Assembly (NCBI GenBank): GCA_026745465.1
Contig: JACYXH010000705.1
Span: forward strand, 27,501-91,500
Reading direction: 5' to 3'
Length of the DNA stretch: 64,000 bases
Origin: Lota lota
Taxonomy: Eukaryota > Chordata > Actinopteri > Gadiformes > Lotidae
Shown here: in pieces, positions 1 to 19,842 of the stretch
Layout of the letters: every line of letters begins with the position of its first letter
How positions within the stretch are numbered: position 1 is the stretch's first letter
Position numbers and translations under genes: made by a program
The notes under the pieces: model-generated
The model's database searches: none
What the model was told of the DNA's origin: nothing
The model's input: the letters and a program-made list of their open reading frames with translations, nothing else

Positions 1-391
1 CCAATGTCTCGAATCAAAGGCCGGGTAATCGGGTGAGAATCAAGGAGGAATGTTGGCTGGTTATGCAACACATTCAAACACTAATCAGTCTTAGTTGGTA
101 GGCAGTGGAGATCAGTCAGAAGAGGTAAAGAACATAAATACTTTGTATTACAGGAAGGATTGCTGATAGTTTGTCCATCAACATTTAAGTCGGGTCAAAT
201 TTAGTTAGTGCAGCCTGAAATCCTAGTTCCAGTCTCAAAGGATTTCAAAAGACAGATTATATGACACCCCTTTACCCTAAGCCTTCTAAAGAACAAGGGA
301 AAAAACCTCCCCAGATCCAGGGGAAGATGCGTGATCTTCAGTAGGTACAGTACGGAGCGTTAAGGAACGCTCTCGCTGCTGCTCTTCCCAG
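1..391 (+). other. unc45a intron sequence with repeat fragment
   Basis: This precedes the acceptor at 390-391 and contains no exon that I can see. Positions about 225-320 resemble 43631-43720 and 6700-6790: the shared words are tctcaaagga, then ccctaa, then aagggaaaaa. It is therefore a fragment of the dispersed fish repeat family annotated at 6548-6850. Confidence 0.5.
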
Positions 392-8340
<7,949 letters not shown>

Positions 8341-8371
8341 GGTCTCTGGGCATTTCGCGGCAGCAGCAGTA

Positions 8372-8381
8372 GCGCATGCGC
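8372..8381 (+). promoter_or_regulatory. NRF1-type palindrome in rccd1 promoter
   Basis: gcgcatgcgc is a perfect NRF1 consensus. It sits 80 bp before the rccd1 ATG and 50 bp after the unc45a poly-A signal. NRF1 sites are typical of TATA-less housekeeping promoters, so this is the likely core promoter. The role is inferred from position and motif. Confidence 0.5.
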
Positions 8382-8460
8382 ATTGTGCTGCTATCGCCAG
8401 TGTTAGCAAGCGTTTCAAATTTCAGACACTCATGAATATCCCAGTAGGTGCGTTGTTTCA

Positions 8461-10817
8461 ATGTACTGGTTTGGATTTGGCTTTAATGCTTTCGGGCAAA
8501 TACTGGACAGCGGGAAACGAGCACAAGGCGACGATGATGTTAAAAGTTCCACATGTTTAACGCCAAAAAGATTTGACCACGTGGGTGAACGCGAGGAGAG
8601 AGCCGACCGTCAACGGAGTCTGATTGGGACCAAACGAGTGAGCGCGTGTTGGAGTCGCACGGCGTCTCTGTGTTTACACGGTGAGCTATGACACGACCAC
8701 TACATGTGTCATGTTATGTCACGTGACATGACCACCACTTGTGTCGTCATGTTGTGTCACATGACACGACCACTACATGTGTCGTCATGTGTTGTGTCAC
8801 ATGACATGACCACTACATGTGTCGTCATGATGTGTTGTGTCACATGACACGACCACTACATGTGTCTTCATGTGTCACATGACATGACCACTACATGTGT
8901 CGTCATGTTATGTCATGTTATGTCACATGACATGACCACTACATGTGTTGTCATGTTGTGTCACATGACATGACCACTACATGTGTTGTCATGTTGTGTC
9001 ACATGACTTGACCACTACATGTGTCGTCATGTTGTGTCACATGACTTGACCACTACATGTGTTGCCATGTTGTGTTGTCATGTAGTGTCACATGACATCT
9101 ACATGTGTCGTAATAATAGCGGCGTGGTCGAAGCAGACCAATGCGTTGTGTTGTTTCTCGTTGACTAGCTCTCTAGAACTTCCAGTATTTCGAATTTTCA
9201 GTTGGCATGCCGAGTCTAGGAATCCTACGTTCATACTTGATGACGTTCGTTCAAAGACATCCAAGTACTAACTCGGGTGTTTCCCCCCTCTTACACCGTA
9301 GGCGAGCGTCGCGTGTACCTACAGGGCTTTGGCGCGGACGTGAACGGGAGTTGTATGAACGAAAGCCTCGGCTGCAAGGACGCTTTGCTCGGTGAACGGT
9401 ACCTCACCCTCGGGTTCAAAAACAAAGTGGAGTGCTGGGACGTCCAGCGCCGTGGACCGGCGCCTGCGTGGAGCATGGAAACACCGCCCGAGGACGAAGG
9501 TGGTAATACTGGATGCGTCTGTGTGGGCGTGTGTGTGGACGATGGCTGGTCTAAGCAGCCTCACCTGGCCCGAGGCAGACTGATTGGACTCTTGGAGCCG
9601 GGTGAGGCTGCACACCTGTGGTGCATTGAGTGATCAATGTGCACACCTGTTGTACATTGAGTAATCAGTGTGCACAGGTTAAACCAGCCTTCACCGCACA
9701 CACACTCAAGGAGAGTTCTCCTACATGGCAACACGGAGCACCAGGCCATGTGTCATTATCTGCAAACCTTACAATAAACCGGCTTCAACATCACCACCCT
9801 GTGTCCTTTGTCTGGAGAAGCCCGATAAAAGCCACCTAGGTGGAGTGTAACACTGGCATTGCTGCACTGGCCAGTGTAGCAATGCTAGTGTAGCAATGCT
9901 AGTGTTACACCTGATCCATGGCCTGGTGCTCCATGTCGCCATGTCGGAGATCAATCCCTGAGTGTGTGTGGTGATGGCTGGTTTGACCTGTGCACATTGA
10001 TTGGCTGCTTAAACCAGCCACCAGCAACACACACTCCCACAGCATCATTCATCACATTTTAAACACGACCAACACCAATATGTCCTCACGAACCTTGCTG
10101 ATTTTGACCTTGTTTGTAACGTATTTCAGGGGCCTCCCTTCGGCTGCCATTAGTCCCAGGGGGCTACATAGCCAGCAAACCCCCGTTCTACCGGCCTTTG
10201 TCGCCACAGCTAAAGGTCGAGAGCTTGGCACTGGGTGCGGAGCATGCCATCCTGCTCAGTGACTCTGGAACTGTGTATACCTGGGGAATAGGGAGGTACA
10301 GACACCTGTATCATAGCATTGCATGTCCTCATCTTCATCTCGATATAGGTTGCACCTGGGGATTGTATGTTACACAGGTGTGTAGCACACAGGTGTACAA
10401 GGTGTTTCAATATGACATGCACTGCAATTGATAGTTAAAAAGCACTTGACATATTTTATATGGAATTAATAGAATGTATTATGTCTATGTTGTATCAATG
10501 TTATTATGTGTTATTTGTTGCTACAATGAGCTGATGTGAAGCGAACTCCACCAGCCATGGCTGTGTGGTCATTACACTTCTGGATCTGACGTTATAGTCC
10601 ACCGTTGCGTTTGTCCCTAGCCATGGTCAGTTGGGCCACTCTGGACTGACCCCTGAGAAGGAGCCTAGGCCAGTGGAAGCACTGTGGGGGGTCCGCATCA
10701 ACTCTGTGTCTACAGGAGGCTGGCACTCCGCCTGCGTCAGTGGTGAGTCGTCTAAAGGGTTAAAGTTTGAAACGGACTGCTCAGAGAGTGCTGCTCCTGC
10801 GGCTGCTCTGCACTCTG

Positions 10818-10856
<39 letters not shown>

Positions 10857-12414
10857 TAAAAGCTAGGTTGCGCAGCACAATTGTTTTTATTGCGGCTGCT
10901 CTAATTTTGATTGTGAGCTTTTGATTGCGCTCAGCCTAACTTGTAAGTGACTTTTGACAAAACAGGGTACCGAGGAGGTATTAAAAAGTCTTAAATTCAT
11001 AAATGGGAATTTAATAAAAGTTTTAAATATAGTTTGCGCAAGGCGTCAATCTTGACAGATTTATTACAATTAATACAAATACATGTGTATACTTATAAAA
11101 CAGTCCCAGGTTGAATACTGTCATTTACCTATACACCGTTTGGCCGGGAAATCTGTATTGAACTTTCTAAGTAGATGGTTTCTAAGTGGTATTAAAGTCT
11201 CAAAGTGAACTGGTTGAACCCTGCAGATGCCCTGTAAAAGCATTAATGACTCCCATGTGATTATCACTTATTGCACAGCTGGGGGTGACCTGTATGTGTG
11301 GGGCTGGAATGAGTCTGGCCAGCTTGGACTTCCTTCTCAAGCAATGCGAACAAGCCAAGGGCAGGAGAGTGTTAAAGGAAGTAAGTATACCGTGCCAACA
11401 CCTTGATAGGTTACATGGCAGCTGTGCTCATGTACAAATGTCCAGTGGGAAATGGCGTTCTTTCACAATATCAACAATTTGTTGTCATATTATGGAAGTC
11501 TGGGGCAAGCTTTTTGCATGAGATTATTATTGGTTGAAAGATGACAAATATGTCAACACACGCTCAAACGAGTTTACAGGGTGAAGGTAAATTTTCCTTT
11601 TTGTCCACCAGCTGCTGTACCGTGCCAAGAGGCCAGCACAGCGACCGCAGCAGAGGAGCAGAAGGCAGGGGAAAGCCAGGACGTCTTCATATCCATTCAG
11701 GCCTTCCCAGCCTTGCTGGACATCACAGAGTCATGTGACGTCGGCAAGGTCAGCTGTGGCTCGCGACACACCGCTGCAGTGACAAGTAAGACCCCTCGCT
11801 TTGTTAAAACAAAACTGAGATTAAGCAACGTGTATTCTGACCAGTATCAGCACTATGTGCCATCCTCTGCACTCCGAACCATCCCTGGAAGGAGGGATGC
11901 TTCTTTGTGCATTCCTTCTCAAGGTTTGTTCGCTGTTAATTAAGAGAGTTTCTGGCCATGGACCATTGTGGGGGGGGGGGGGGGGGGTTACAATGTGGCC
12001 TGTGAAGTCCTTTGAGAGTAACTCTGATCAAGGGCTATACAAATAAAATAGACTTGACTATACAAATAAAATTGCCTTGATGTTGACGTCACATTTCCAT
12101 TCAACATCGCAGCTACTGGTGATCTCTACACTTGGGGATGGGGTAAGAGCACATTTTCTTCTCAAATGAAACGACATTTTTTTAAATAGATGTGGGCTGA
12201 ATTTTACATTGCACTACGTATCTTATTTTGTTGTCTGTTTTTCCGTCTGTGTTCAGGCGATTATGGCCAGCTAGGTAACGGGACAGCGCGGAGCTCGGAC
12301 GAGCCTCTGTGTGTGGACTTCTTCAGGCAGGAAGGCTTGAGGGTCGTTGATGTTGTCTGCGGGCCATGGAACACTTTTGCCATGGCAACCAAGGAGGAAG
12401 TGGCGCAGTCTTAA
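8461..12414 (+). CDS. rccd1: RCC1 domain-containing protein 1
   Basis: RCCD1 has RCC1-type beta-propeller repeats; the mammalian protein partners the histone demethylase KDM8. Eight exons are in frame: 8461-8680, 9302-9499, 10130-10295, 10621-10742, 11279-11380, 11612-11785, 12113-12142 and 12257-12414, giving 389 aa against 376 in human. The start was chosen because [13 protein letters not shown] matches the human N-terminal WFGFGF..FGQ. RCC1 signatures follow: [53 protein letters not shown] and [17 protein letters not shown]. The end of exon 2 is ambiguous, since donors at 9500 and 9503 both keep frame and differ by one residue. The N-terminal half is weakly conserved. The gene is tandem to unc45a and converges on cib1. 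Intron 2 is almost entirely a foldback repeat. Confidence 0.92.
8690..9110 (+). repeat. Minisatellite, rccd1 intron 1
   Basis: Roughly ten degenerate units of about 40 bp are built on cacatgacatgaccactaca followed by tgtgtcgtcatgttgtgt. Unit length varies because of short internal tgttatgtcat duplications. The array fills most of intron 1 (8681-9301). Confidence 0.85.
9531..10034. mobile_element. Foldback (inverted-repeat) element, rccd1 intron 2
   Basis: The outer ends are gtgtgtgtgg..gatggctggt at 9531 and the reverse complement ttaaaccagccaccagcaac ending at 10034. Nested arms 9696-9749 and 9916-9969 pair over about 54 bp (shared ggagcaccaggccatg). An inner arm of about 19 bp, 9846-9864 against 9891-9909, pairs with one mismatch (gtgtaacactggcattgct). 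A relative with the same gatggctggttta/accagccatcatccacacac ends lies at 34305-34436. No coding capacity is visible. This looks like a MITE/foldback family, possibly two inverted copies. Confidence 0.7.
10821..10854 (+). repeat. Poly-G run, rccd1 intron 4
   Basis: An uninterrupted run of 34 G lies 79 bp after the exon-4 donor. The flanks appear to be single-copy intron sequence. Confidence 0.9.
11850..12062 (+). repeat. Dispersed fish repeat, plus copy, rccd1 intron 6
   Basis: It contains atccctggaaggagggatgc, an internal run of 18 G (11970-11987) and a tail in which acaaataaaat is repeated (gggctatacaaataaaat, then ctatacaaataaaattgcc). It belongs to the same family as 7040-7255 and, in reverse, 43590-43810. 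Confidence 0.65.
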
Positions 12415-12793
12415 TATCACGCACCAGTGGGTTCCTCTCGGTTGATTACAGACAATGGACTTCAGACTTAGAATTGCATCAGCTGTAAATATCCTGTTTG
12501 TCAATTAAATATAGTTTACTTTTGTAATTCAGTTATCGGCTTTCACGTGTAAAACTAAAACCAATCAACGTTGTTGAGGGAAGTTTAATACACAAGTTTA
12601 TTATTTGTTCGATAGGTAACGGTTAAAAATAGTATGATTTAAAAAGATCTTTACATTGTACAACATTGTACAGTAAAAAATAAGATAAATAAATTTAGTA
12701 ATAGCATGTCAAATCTGCCTCACATTATCGAAAAAGAGCAAGTATAGAATTAGAATCACACAGTAGATCTGTTTCCACAACTCTCCTAGATCT
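12415..12793. other. Convergent 3' UTRs of rccd1 and cib1
   Basis: This region lies between the two stop codons. A plus-strand ATTAAA at 12504-12509 is the likely rccd1 signal. A minus-strand AATAAA (TTTATT at 12597-12602) is the likely cib1 signal. With only about 90 bp between them the two transcripts probably end very close together or overlap. Confidence 0.55.
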
Positions 12794-15123
12794 TCACAGC
12801 ACAATCTTGAAAGAACTGCGGATACAAAAATGGATTAGGAATCAGCATCCGGGGCAGCTAAAGGAGGTACAGTATTGTAATAAAAAACATTGTGATGATA
12901 ATGACATTTCACCTGACAAAATCTGGCGATCTTGAAATGACGTGCTGGAACTCCGAGAGGTTCACCGTGCCGTCCTTATCGATGTCGGACTCCTCCAGGA
13001 TCTGCATGCAAAACGTGCACAAATGACGTCTGCAGCACAACATCACAATCGACTGCCACCCAAACCGCTTGAATTAAGACACGTCTCCGGGTTCGTGAGC
13101 TCTGTGGCTTGAGCCTCAATTAACTCACATTGCTAATGAGCTGTTTCATTTCCTCTGGGGAGAGACGCGTGTCATCCGTCTCACCAGTGAGGCAGTTCAC
13201 CAGTTTCTCCAAGTCGCTTTCGTCCAGAGTGCCGTCTTCGTCAAAGTCTGATCAAACAAAATCAATCAGCGATAGTTTACACACCCTTCATGGAATAGAG
13301 CTTCTAAAAAAGTATTACCCACCCACACTTTCATAGTACCGGTTAGATATTTACCAAAAATACGGAAGGCATAGTGGGACTTGATTTCCAGAGTGGCAGA
13401 GTCGCTGAAGGCGCTTAGCAGATCCAGGAAGTCCTCAAAGGTCAAGCCATCCTTCGTCTCTGATGTCGAGAACACACGGCAAATCCTGGCTCGGAAAGGG
13501 TTGGACTGCGGGAGAAGATAGAAAAACCAGTCCAAGGGTCAATGGGGTTTTACGAGAAGCGCCAGAGAACTTCCTCTACGGCGGGGGTCGGCAACCTTTA
13601 CTATCAAAAGAGCCATTGTGCCCCCTCTTCCACTAAAGAAAAATAGTCTGGAGTTCATCTATGAGTTCAACCAGTTCTTCCTGCGGCCCATCAGAGTTCA
13701 CATATCTGCATAGCAGTGCTGTCTGCTCCATATCGTTTACATCACAGGCAATTGAATATGCTTGAGCTGAATTGATGTCATCAATTTGCTTACTGGTGAT
13801 GTTTGTTGCCATTTTAAATGGTCCTGTCCTTGACGGTCTTTGCAGAGAGAGGCATTTCTCTTTCGCCCATCTTCAGTTGGGTACTTTTCAGAAAATGCTG
13901 AGTGCTTGTTTTGAAAATGTCTTTCAAAGTTACATTTTTGGTTGTTTGCTAATTTCTCGCCACATATCAAGCACACAGGTAAGCCAGCGTCGTTGGCAGT
14001 GAAAGGAATCTGTCCATGCAGAATTAAACTCTGTTTTCTTCTGCGATTTTTCTTTTTTGGGATGTATTCAAGGTTAGCTTACCGCGGGGGTCGCACACTC
14101 AAGAAGCCGCCTGCAGGTGAAGGCAATAGACGTGGACGTGACGCATATTTTAATTGAGAAATTATAAAAACTTTGTTTTTTATTCGATGTTAAAGTATCA
14201 CCTCGAACTCCAAATATATAATGATAAATATATAAATAAAAACAATAAATAGCCGTTATTATTTTTTTATATTTTTTGGTCAAGGCCGAAGGGAGCCGCA
14301 ACAAGGAGGCTGAGGAGCCGCGGGTTGCCGACCCCTGCTCTACGGTGACCCGAGTACAATACGCACCTGATTCAACAACCAGAAAGTGTAGTTGCTGTTT
14401 GTGGAAGCGTCTGAACATTATCGCTCATCAGTAACAACAACAACAACAACAATAATAACACGAAGTACAATGTTGTCCACGGTGCATTTCCATGCGTTTA
14501 CCTTGAGCTCCGGCAACGTAAGGATGGCTTCAGTTAGGACTCTGGGGTTTGGATGTGCTCTGTCTTCTTTGGATAGCAGTTCGCTGAATCGCTTGTGAGC
14601 ACTGAACAACAACAACAACAACAACATTAGAACGTGTGTACTTATGCCCAATCGACGCGATGTTTATTCATTCCTTACAATAACCCCATAACGTAATAAC
14701 AACTGCACATCAGGTCGTTTAATTTGTGTTGGCAATGTGGAAGTTGAGAGAACGGTATGCGGATTACTTACAGGAGGATTTCTTGCTTGGTCAAAAACGT
14801 CAACTCCTGTAAACAAGAAGAAACATTTGGTATGAGGACACCCACCCCACCCCCCACCCCCTTTTTTTTTTATTATTTTGTAGCGGATTTGCTTAAATCA
14901 AGTTGCTGATCGAAACAGCTATGCCCGGGTACCCGTCGCTATGACGATGGATCACAAGGTACATACATGGGTTCCGTGTCTTGACGACCGATTTTTTTCT
15001 CCCAACTTTTGAAACAACTCATTGCAAGCACCATTATCGCCCACCGCGACACGGTTCTTGAACGCTACTTACTTGGTATTCCGAAAGCAAATCCTTCCCA
15101 AGGTGACTAGCAGTTGCTCCCAT
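12794..15123 (-). CDS. cib1: Calcium and integrin-binding protein 1
   Basis: CIB1 is a small myristoylated EF-hand protein that binds the integrin alphaIIb tail and several kinases. Seven exons on the minus strand: 15123-15073, 14806-14772, 14601-14502, 13505-13355, 13247-13129, 13001-12913 and 12815-12794, giving 188 aa (human 191). The start MGATASHLGK has the Gly2/Ser6 N-myristoylation pattern. EF-hand 3 loop DFDEDGTLDESD and EF-hand 4 loop DIDKDGTVNLSE are intact; the N-terminal EF-hands are degenerate, as in the family. The tail SPDFVSSFKIVL matches the human tail except one residue. Because the last exon has only 22 nt it is easily missed: reading through exon 6 would give a false SPDFVR end. 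The ATG is preceded within 10 bases by a poly-C run on the sense strand. A hAT element sits in intron 3. Confidence 0.95.
13582..14337 (-). mobile_element. hAT transposon remnant with 8-bp target duplication, cib1 intron 3
   Basis: The 756-bp element has inverted ends: cgggggtcggcaacc at the left, and ggttgccgacccctg (reverse of caggggtcggcaacc) at the right. It is flanked by the perfect 8-bp duplication ctctacgg (13574-13581 and 14338-14345), the hallmark size for hAT. On the minus strand, about 13860-13976 encodes a BED-type zinc finger start (CLICGEKLANNQKCNFERHF then NKHSAF) like that of hAT transposases related to ZBED/SCAND3. The catalytic domain is gone, so it is non-autonomous. Confidence 0.85.
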
Positions 15124-15129
15124 TTTTTT

Positions 15130-15146
15130 GGGGGGGGGGGGGGGGG
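15130..15146 (-). repeat. Poly-C run (sense) immediately 5' of cib1 start
   Basis: On the plus strand this is 17 G; on the cib1 sense strand it is a C run followed by seven A/T-rich bases and the ATG. Unless cib1 has a spliced 5' UTR, this run lies in the leader. The start context has A at -3 and G at +4, a good Kozak match. Confidence 0.85.
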
Positions 15147-15249
15147 TCTTAAAAAACAACAACCACACGGCGATGTGCTGGACTTGTGCGTGTACAACTT
15201 GCACGGCCGACGCTTGGATCACCCGAGCTCGCCTCTCCCGTCGCTGGCC

Positions 15250-15290
15250 CTCTCCACTTCCTGTATTCGCGGGGCGGCCGCCCCACAATT
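15250..15290 (-). promoter_or_regulatory. Candidate cib1 promoter elements
   Basis: A palindromic GC box ggggcggccgcccc (15271-15284) and an adjacent ETS-like cttcctg (15257-15263) lie about 140 bp upstream of the cib1 ATG. They are consistent with a TATA-less promoter. This is inference from motif and position. Confidence 0.35.
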
Positions 15291-16439
15291 TGCATTGCAG
15301 CGCCTCCCCACAGGTGATAACCACACGAACGCTTACGGTGCAATACAAATTAAAAAAATAAAAAAACGTTGCTCATGTACATTCAAGCGAAGTTGCGTGA
15401 AGTTGCATGACATGACTGTTCAGATCTCCCAGCAACAGAGTTTCTGATGTTGGGAGATCCCCGTGCAGTCGCCATCGTGCCGTGGCGGTCGGGGTGAGGT
15501 GTGCGCCGTCACCCGACGTGTTTCGTCTGCAAACGGCTAGAAATTGATGAAGACACACGCAGTTGGCTGAGCGAACAGTGCCAGCTCCCCCTTTATGCAC
15601 AGTTATTAGTGCAAGGGGGTCACGGCCAGTGGGAAACAGTGGAACGAAGAAGTCAGCAATCCTGCTTTATGCTCCCAATGTGTTTATAATGAACACAAAC
15701 CATAAATGGATGGAAAGCACAATGCGACCCTATTTTGCAAATACTAAGCCATAATGCTTTAAATGAACAATATTTGTTATATCTATTTTCAATTATCTAT
15801 ATCGTTTTTCCATTGTTGCAAATGTGTCCATTGATGAAAATAGTAAAATCCCATTCCCTTTGGTTGACCTTTAAACTTACCTTTTTCAATTCAAATGTAC
15901 AATCTATGCAACATTGGCTGTTCCTTGTATTTAGTCCTCCGCTGCATGTCTACATGCTACCGACAGGGGGCACACAAAGATCACATTTCTATACATCCTA
16001 ATCTAGAAAAAAGGCTGCGCTGGTGATAATGGGGAGGACGATAGTGGTTTACGTTTGCCAGACGAGTCAAGCAACGAGATGTTACCTTGAATGATTTCTG
16101 ATACTCGTTAGACGCTGTTTAATCCTGTCGGGGGTTACGACACAATCTAATTGCAATTAATGAAGTGTTTGCTTTTACGGTTTAATGGGATAAGGACACT
16201 TCGGCTCTTCCAAGAGCAGCTCTAAAGCTCAACACCGCCACCAATATCAGGTGAGAGAAAGACATGCGTGTTCAATTTCGATAAGAGTTCCGTTTTTCAT
16301 AAATTAATTGAAGGCAACCGTTGTATTTGCTTAAGTAAAAACAAGAGTTCCTATCGACACGGTTCTATCCGTTCTGTCAAGAGCTCCGTCAGACCCGAAC
16401 ACGTGTTTGAACTTTTTTATTTTGTACTTCTCACTGACG

Positions 16440-16784
16440 CGCGCCTTCCGTTTTTGCGCCACACTTTATTCACGCCTTCACAATACAAAGTAAGTGAGCC
16501 GCGTTGCCTTGCGGAATAAAACGCATCCAGTGGGGCCGCGCGTCAATGCTAGGCGGCTTGCTGTACCGCCTGCCTGCCTGCCTGCCTGCCAGACAGCTGC
16601 TGCCCGGGGTTGCCTCAGACCCATCTCGAAAGAGACAGAGAGAGAGAGAAAGCTTTGGCGAGGTTGTCCGGTCTTCAAGTAGCTGTTCGAGAGAAAGCTG
16701 TCCCCAATCCGTCGAAGAGAGAATGAGAGAATAGTGGATTTGGATTCTGCTCGTACAGCGCAGACGAAAAGTGAACACCGAAAG
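16440..16784 (+). other. Possible 5' UTR exon of USP6NL-like gene
   Basis: A locally GC-rich segment ends in ccgaaag followed by gtaacg, an acceptable donor. It lies 9.4 kb upstream of the first coding exon, whose acceptor (26196-26197) proves that at least one upstream exon exists. No transcript evidence is available. It could equally be a cib1 divergent promoter or nothing. Confidence 0.2.
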
Positions 16785-17250
16785 GTAACGTAAGCGTCCT
16801 CACTCTTGCTTTGCGAACATGCACCGTGTCAACGTTGCCATTTCGAGCGTCCCTTAATCAACCCAACCGGGTCCTCATTCCTCCTCCTCCTTCTTCTTCT
16901 TCTTCTTCTTCTTCTTCTCCTCAAAAGCCACCATATAACTCAACCAGCCACTTTGTGTTATTGTTATGAGCGCCATATCTAGTGGTTTAATCGCCATGAC
17001 CAACCGGTAAAGAACATTCCCAGTGTATTGCAGAGCGAACCTTGCGACAGAACGGTGTCACCTCATTATCGATTGCGATACGGTTAATCCATGTGGTGTA
17101 GTCTATTCCCCCCCCCCTCCCCCGAGGTTATTTTCATAAGTGTAATTGTAGCCTGGGCCATGGAGTATATTGCCTAAATGGGACGTTTTTCATATATGCA
17201 TTTAATTCAGTTTAATAAGTAGAAATTAAAAATATAGTAGCCAGTGGTCT

Positions 17251-17465
<215 letters not shown>

Positions 17466-19792
17466 CTCTCTTGCTGTCCCTGCAGTGGGGGACGTCCCCC
17501 GCTTGCGTTTGACTCTGCAGACTGAGGGGAGAACAGGGATTTTTCAAATGGGGTATCAGTATCGGAGAATCTCTCTAATACAGAATCTGATACTGGGGTC
17601 ATGTCAAACACATACTGTCTTTTTGCCGAAGAAGCATGGTAAAGGTGTTTTCTAAGGGGAATATAGGATCATGGTAGCACCCACTATTACTCAAAGCCAC
17701 CGGTGGGATCCGTAAATATGAACCCCAGCCAGAAGGAGTAGGTGTCGGCTGTGAGGCGGTGGTGTTTGGCATTTGAAGTGGTGCATGCATGAACACGGAG
17801 AAACTTGTGCAACTCGTGGTTATAATTAGCTAGAATCTAGTCGGAGGAATGAATAATACAGTTTGGTCATCCGCTTTATCACTTGTAGGAAGTGATAAAG
17901 GCAGATGACATATCTGTATTTTTCATGGTTCAGCCTGTGGCCTCTGACCGTGCAAACAACGTGGACGCAATGCAGTTATAATACAGACCTGCGTTACCTG
18001 TAGTCCAGCTTTTCTTTCTTCATTTAATGACACTTATTCTTCCAAAATGTGTTTTCTTTGCTTCCCACCATATTCATAGCAAGTATGCTTTAAAAGCAGG
18101 TACAAGTTAGCTTTGTCTTAACCCAACTTCTGTTAAAGATATCTTTTCGTAACTTCATGCACACAAAAAGTACAGAATAAATGGTGTTGGTCTGAAATGA
18201 CCTGCCTTGAGTAAAGATTGATGAAGGCATATACACGTCAGCTTTATGATTTGTGTTTGAAGAGATGTTCAGCATGCTGTAGAATATCCTTTATTTCACG
18301 GGCTAAGCATAAATGGTCTTTTGTCTGCCTGAAAGACTTCCCTGCGATGGTTGTCGAAGAGGGAGTGTCACAAAACGCACCAGGTAGTGAGGCCATGCAA
18401 ATTGAATGAAAGCAAAGTCTTTGACCTATTGTGCAGCCATCACACATATTTTTAGCTTTCACTTTTAAGTGGTGCCAACCTAAACAAACCGAATTGTAAA
18501 ACGGTCAATAGAAAGACTTAGAGCAACACGGTATCATTATTGATTGATGTTGTCTCCAAGGCCAGTTTTTCTGGTAACCGTAGCAGTTTCTGCGTTCATG
18601 GAAAACACGCTTTTCCTCTTTTCGAGAGGAATGCTACCATTCACAAGGCATTGGCGTTGCCATTGTGTTGCTTTTTTTTTGTCATTTCCATTTTGCCACA
18701 AGCTTCCATTCACAAATCACCTCTGTGCCGTTAAATTTCCAATGCGTGAAAGGGGCTCTAGATGCATGGCTTGGGTGCCTTGCTTGAAGTCTCAACCAAA
18801 GTGCAGTACAGTGGGACTGCTGCAGCCATTGTTGGGGTATCTGTTTGTTTTCTTAGCCAGAAGCCGGTCGGGCAATAGACTTCCTTGTGGATCAGCCCCA
18901 TAACGATCTGTTAGTGTAATGGAGGTCAGAACCTTTCTGCATAGCAACCCGACTCTACCATTGGCTGTAGTGACAAGCCATGGCGCACTAGTGTAATAGC
19001 CTAATAGCATGCTTGTGTTTCTAGTTGTTCTGTATTAGGCTGGCTGTTAGTGGCTCGTTAGTTGATCTTAGCCCGAATTACATTGCCAAGTGTGTCAAAG
19101 TCAAATGAGTCACAGCAAATCATTTTACCCCTCTCCCTCACTCTCGTACGCACACTGTTTTGTAGCGAACAGCATTTTAGCATGTTGGTTGTGGACCGGC
19201 TTCTAAGAAAAGAAAAATCCTATTTCATATCCCAATATTAAAGCTTTGGAGAGGCAATTTGGAGACCCCAGCCAGAGTAAGCTAGATTTTGAAAGTATCC
19301 AACTGATAAAAACGAATCCCACCCCTCCCTTCAGGCCAACCACCAAAACACTTGACGGGCTAGCTGGTCTTGTGGAAGACTCCAGTCATGCGCAGTGAGT
19401 TCCCGGGCAGAGTGAACGCAGGTAGACCCAGACAGACAGGTAACCTGTCCAATCCCTTTCATTCTGGCCGAATGTAAGGATTGTGGACGGGCTTATTGCA
19501 GGCCTGCAACAGTCGCAGATACCAGATCTTTATTTATTCATTGATTGCTATCGGGATGTAAAGAGAATTTCAACAAATATGACCAAAGAAAATTTGCTTC
19601 TAAAATAAATTTCCTACCCTAGCTTTGATATTATGCCATTGATCACATTCCAAACAAACAAGTTGCCTAAACGATTGGGTTATGCTGCGTTATCCTATGG
19701 CCTTTCACGGTTGGTGCTCTCAATCCATGCTTATGGAAACATATCCTACTCTGATCTTCTCACTGTCCCCAAAAGGTGGGGAAACACACGCA

Positions 19793-19842
19793 GGCTGGCA
19801 GGCTGGCTGGCTGGCTGGCAGGCTGGCTGGCTGGCTGGCTGT
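19793..19842 (+). repeat. (GGCT)n tetranucleotide repeat
   Basis: Repeated ggct with occasional ggca units (gcaggctggctggctgg). It is non-coding and about 50 bp long. Confidence 0.85.

Noticed and set aside
12907-12912. cib1 ending at the TGA that follows exon 6 (SPDFVR)
   Set aside because: A gtgaaa donor in frame and a 22-nt exon at 12815-12794 restore the conserved SSFKIVL tail.
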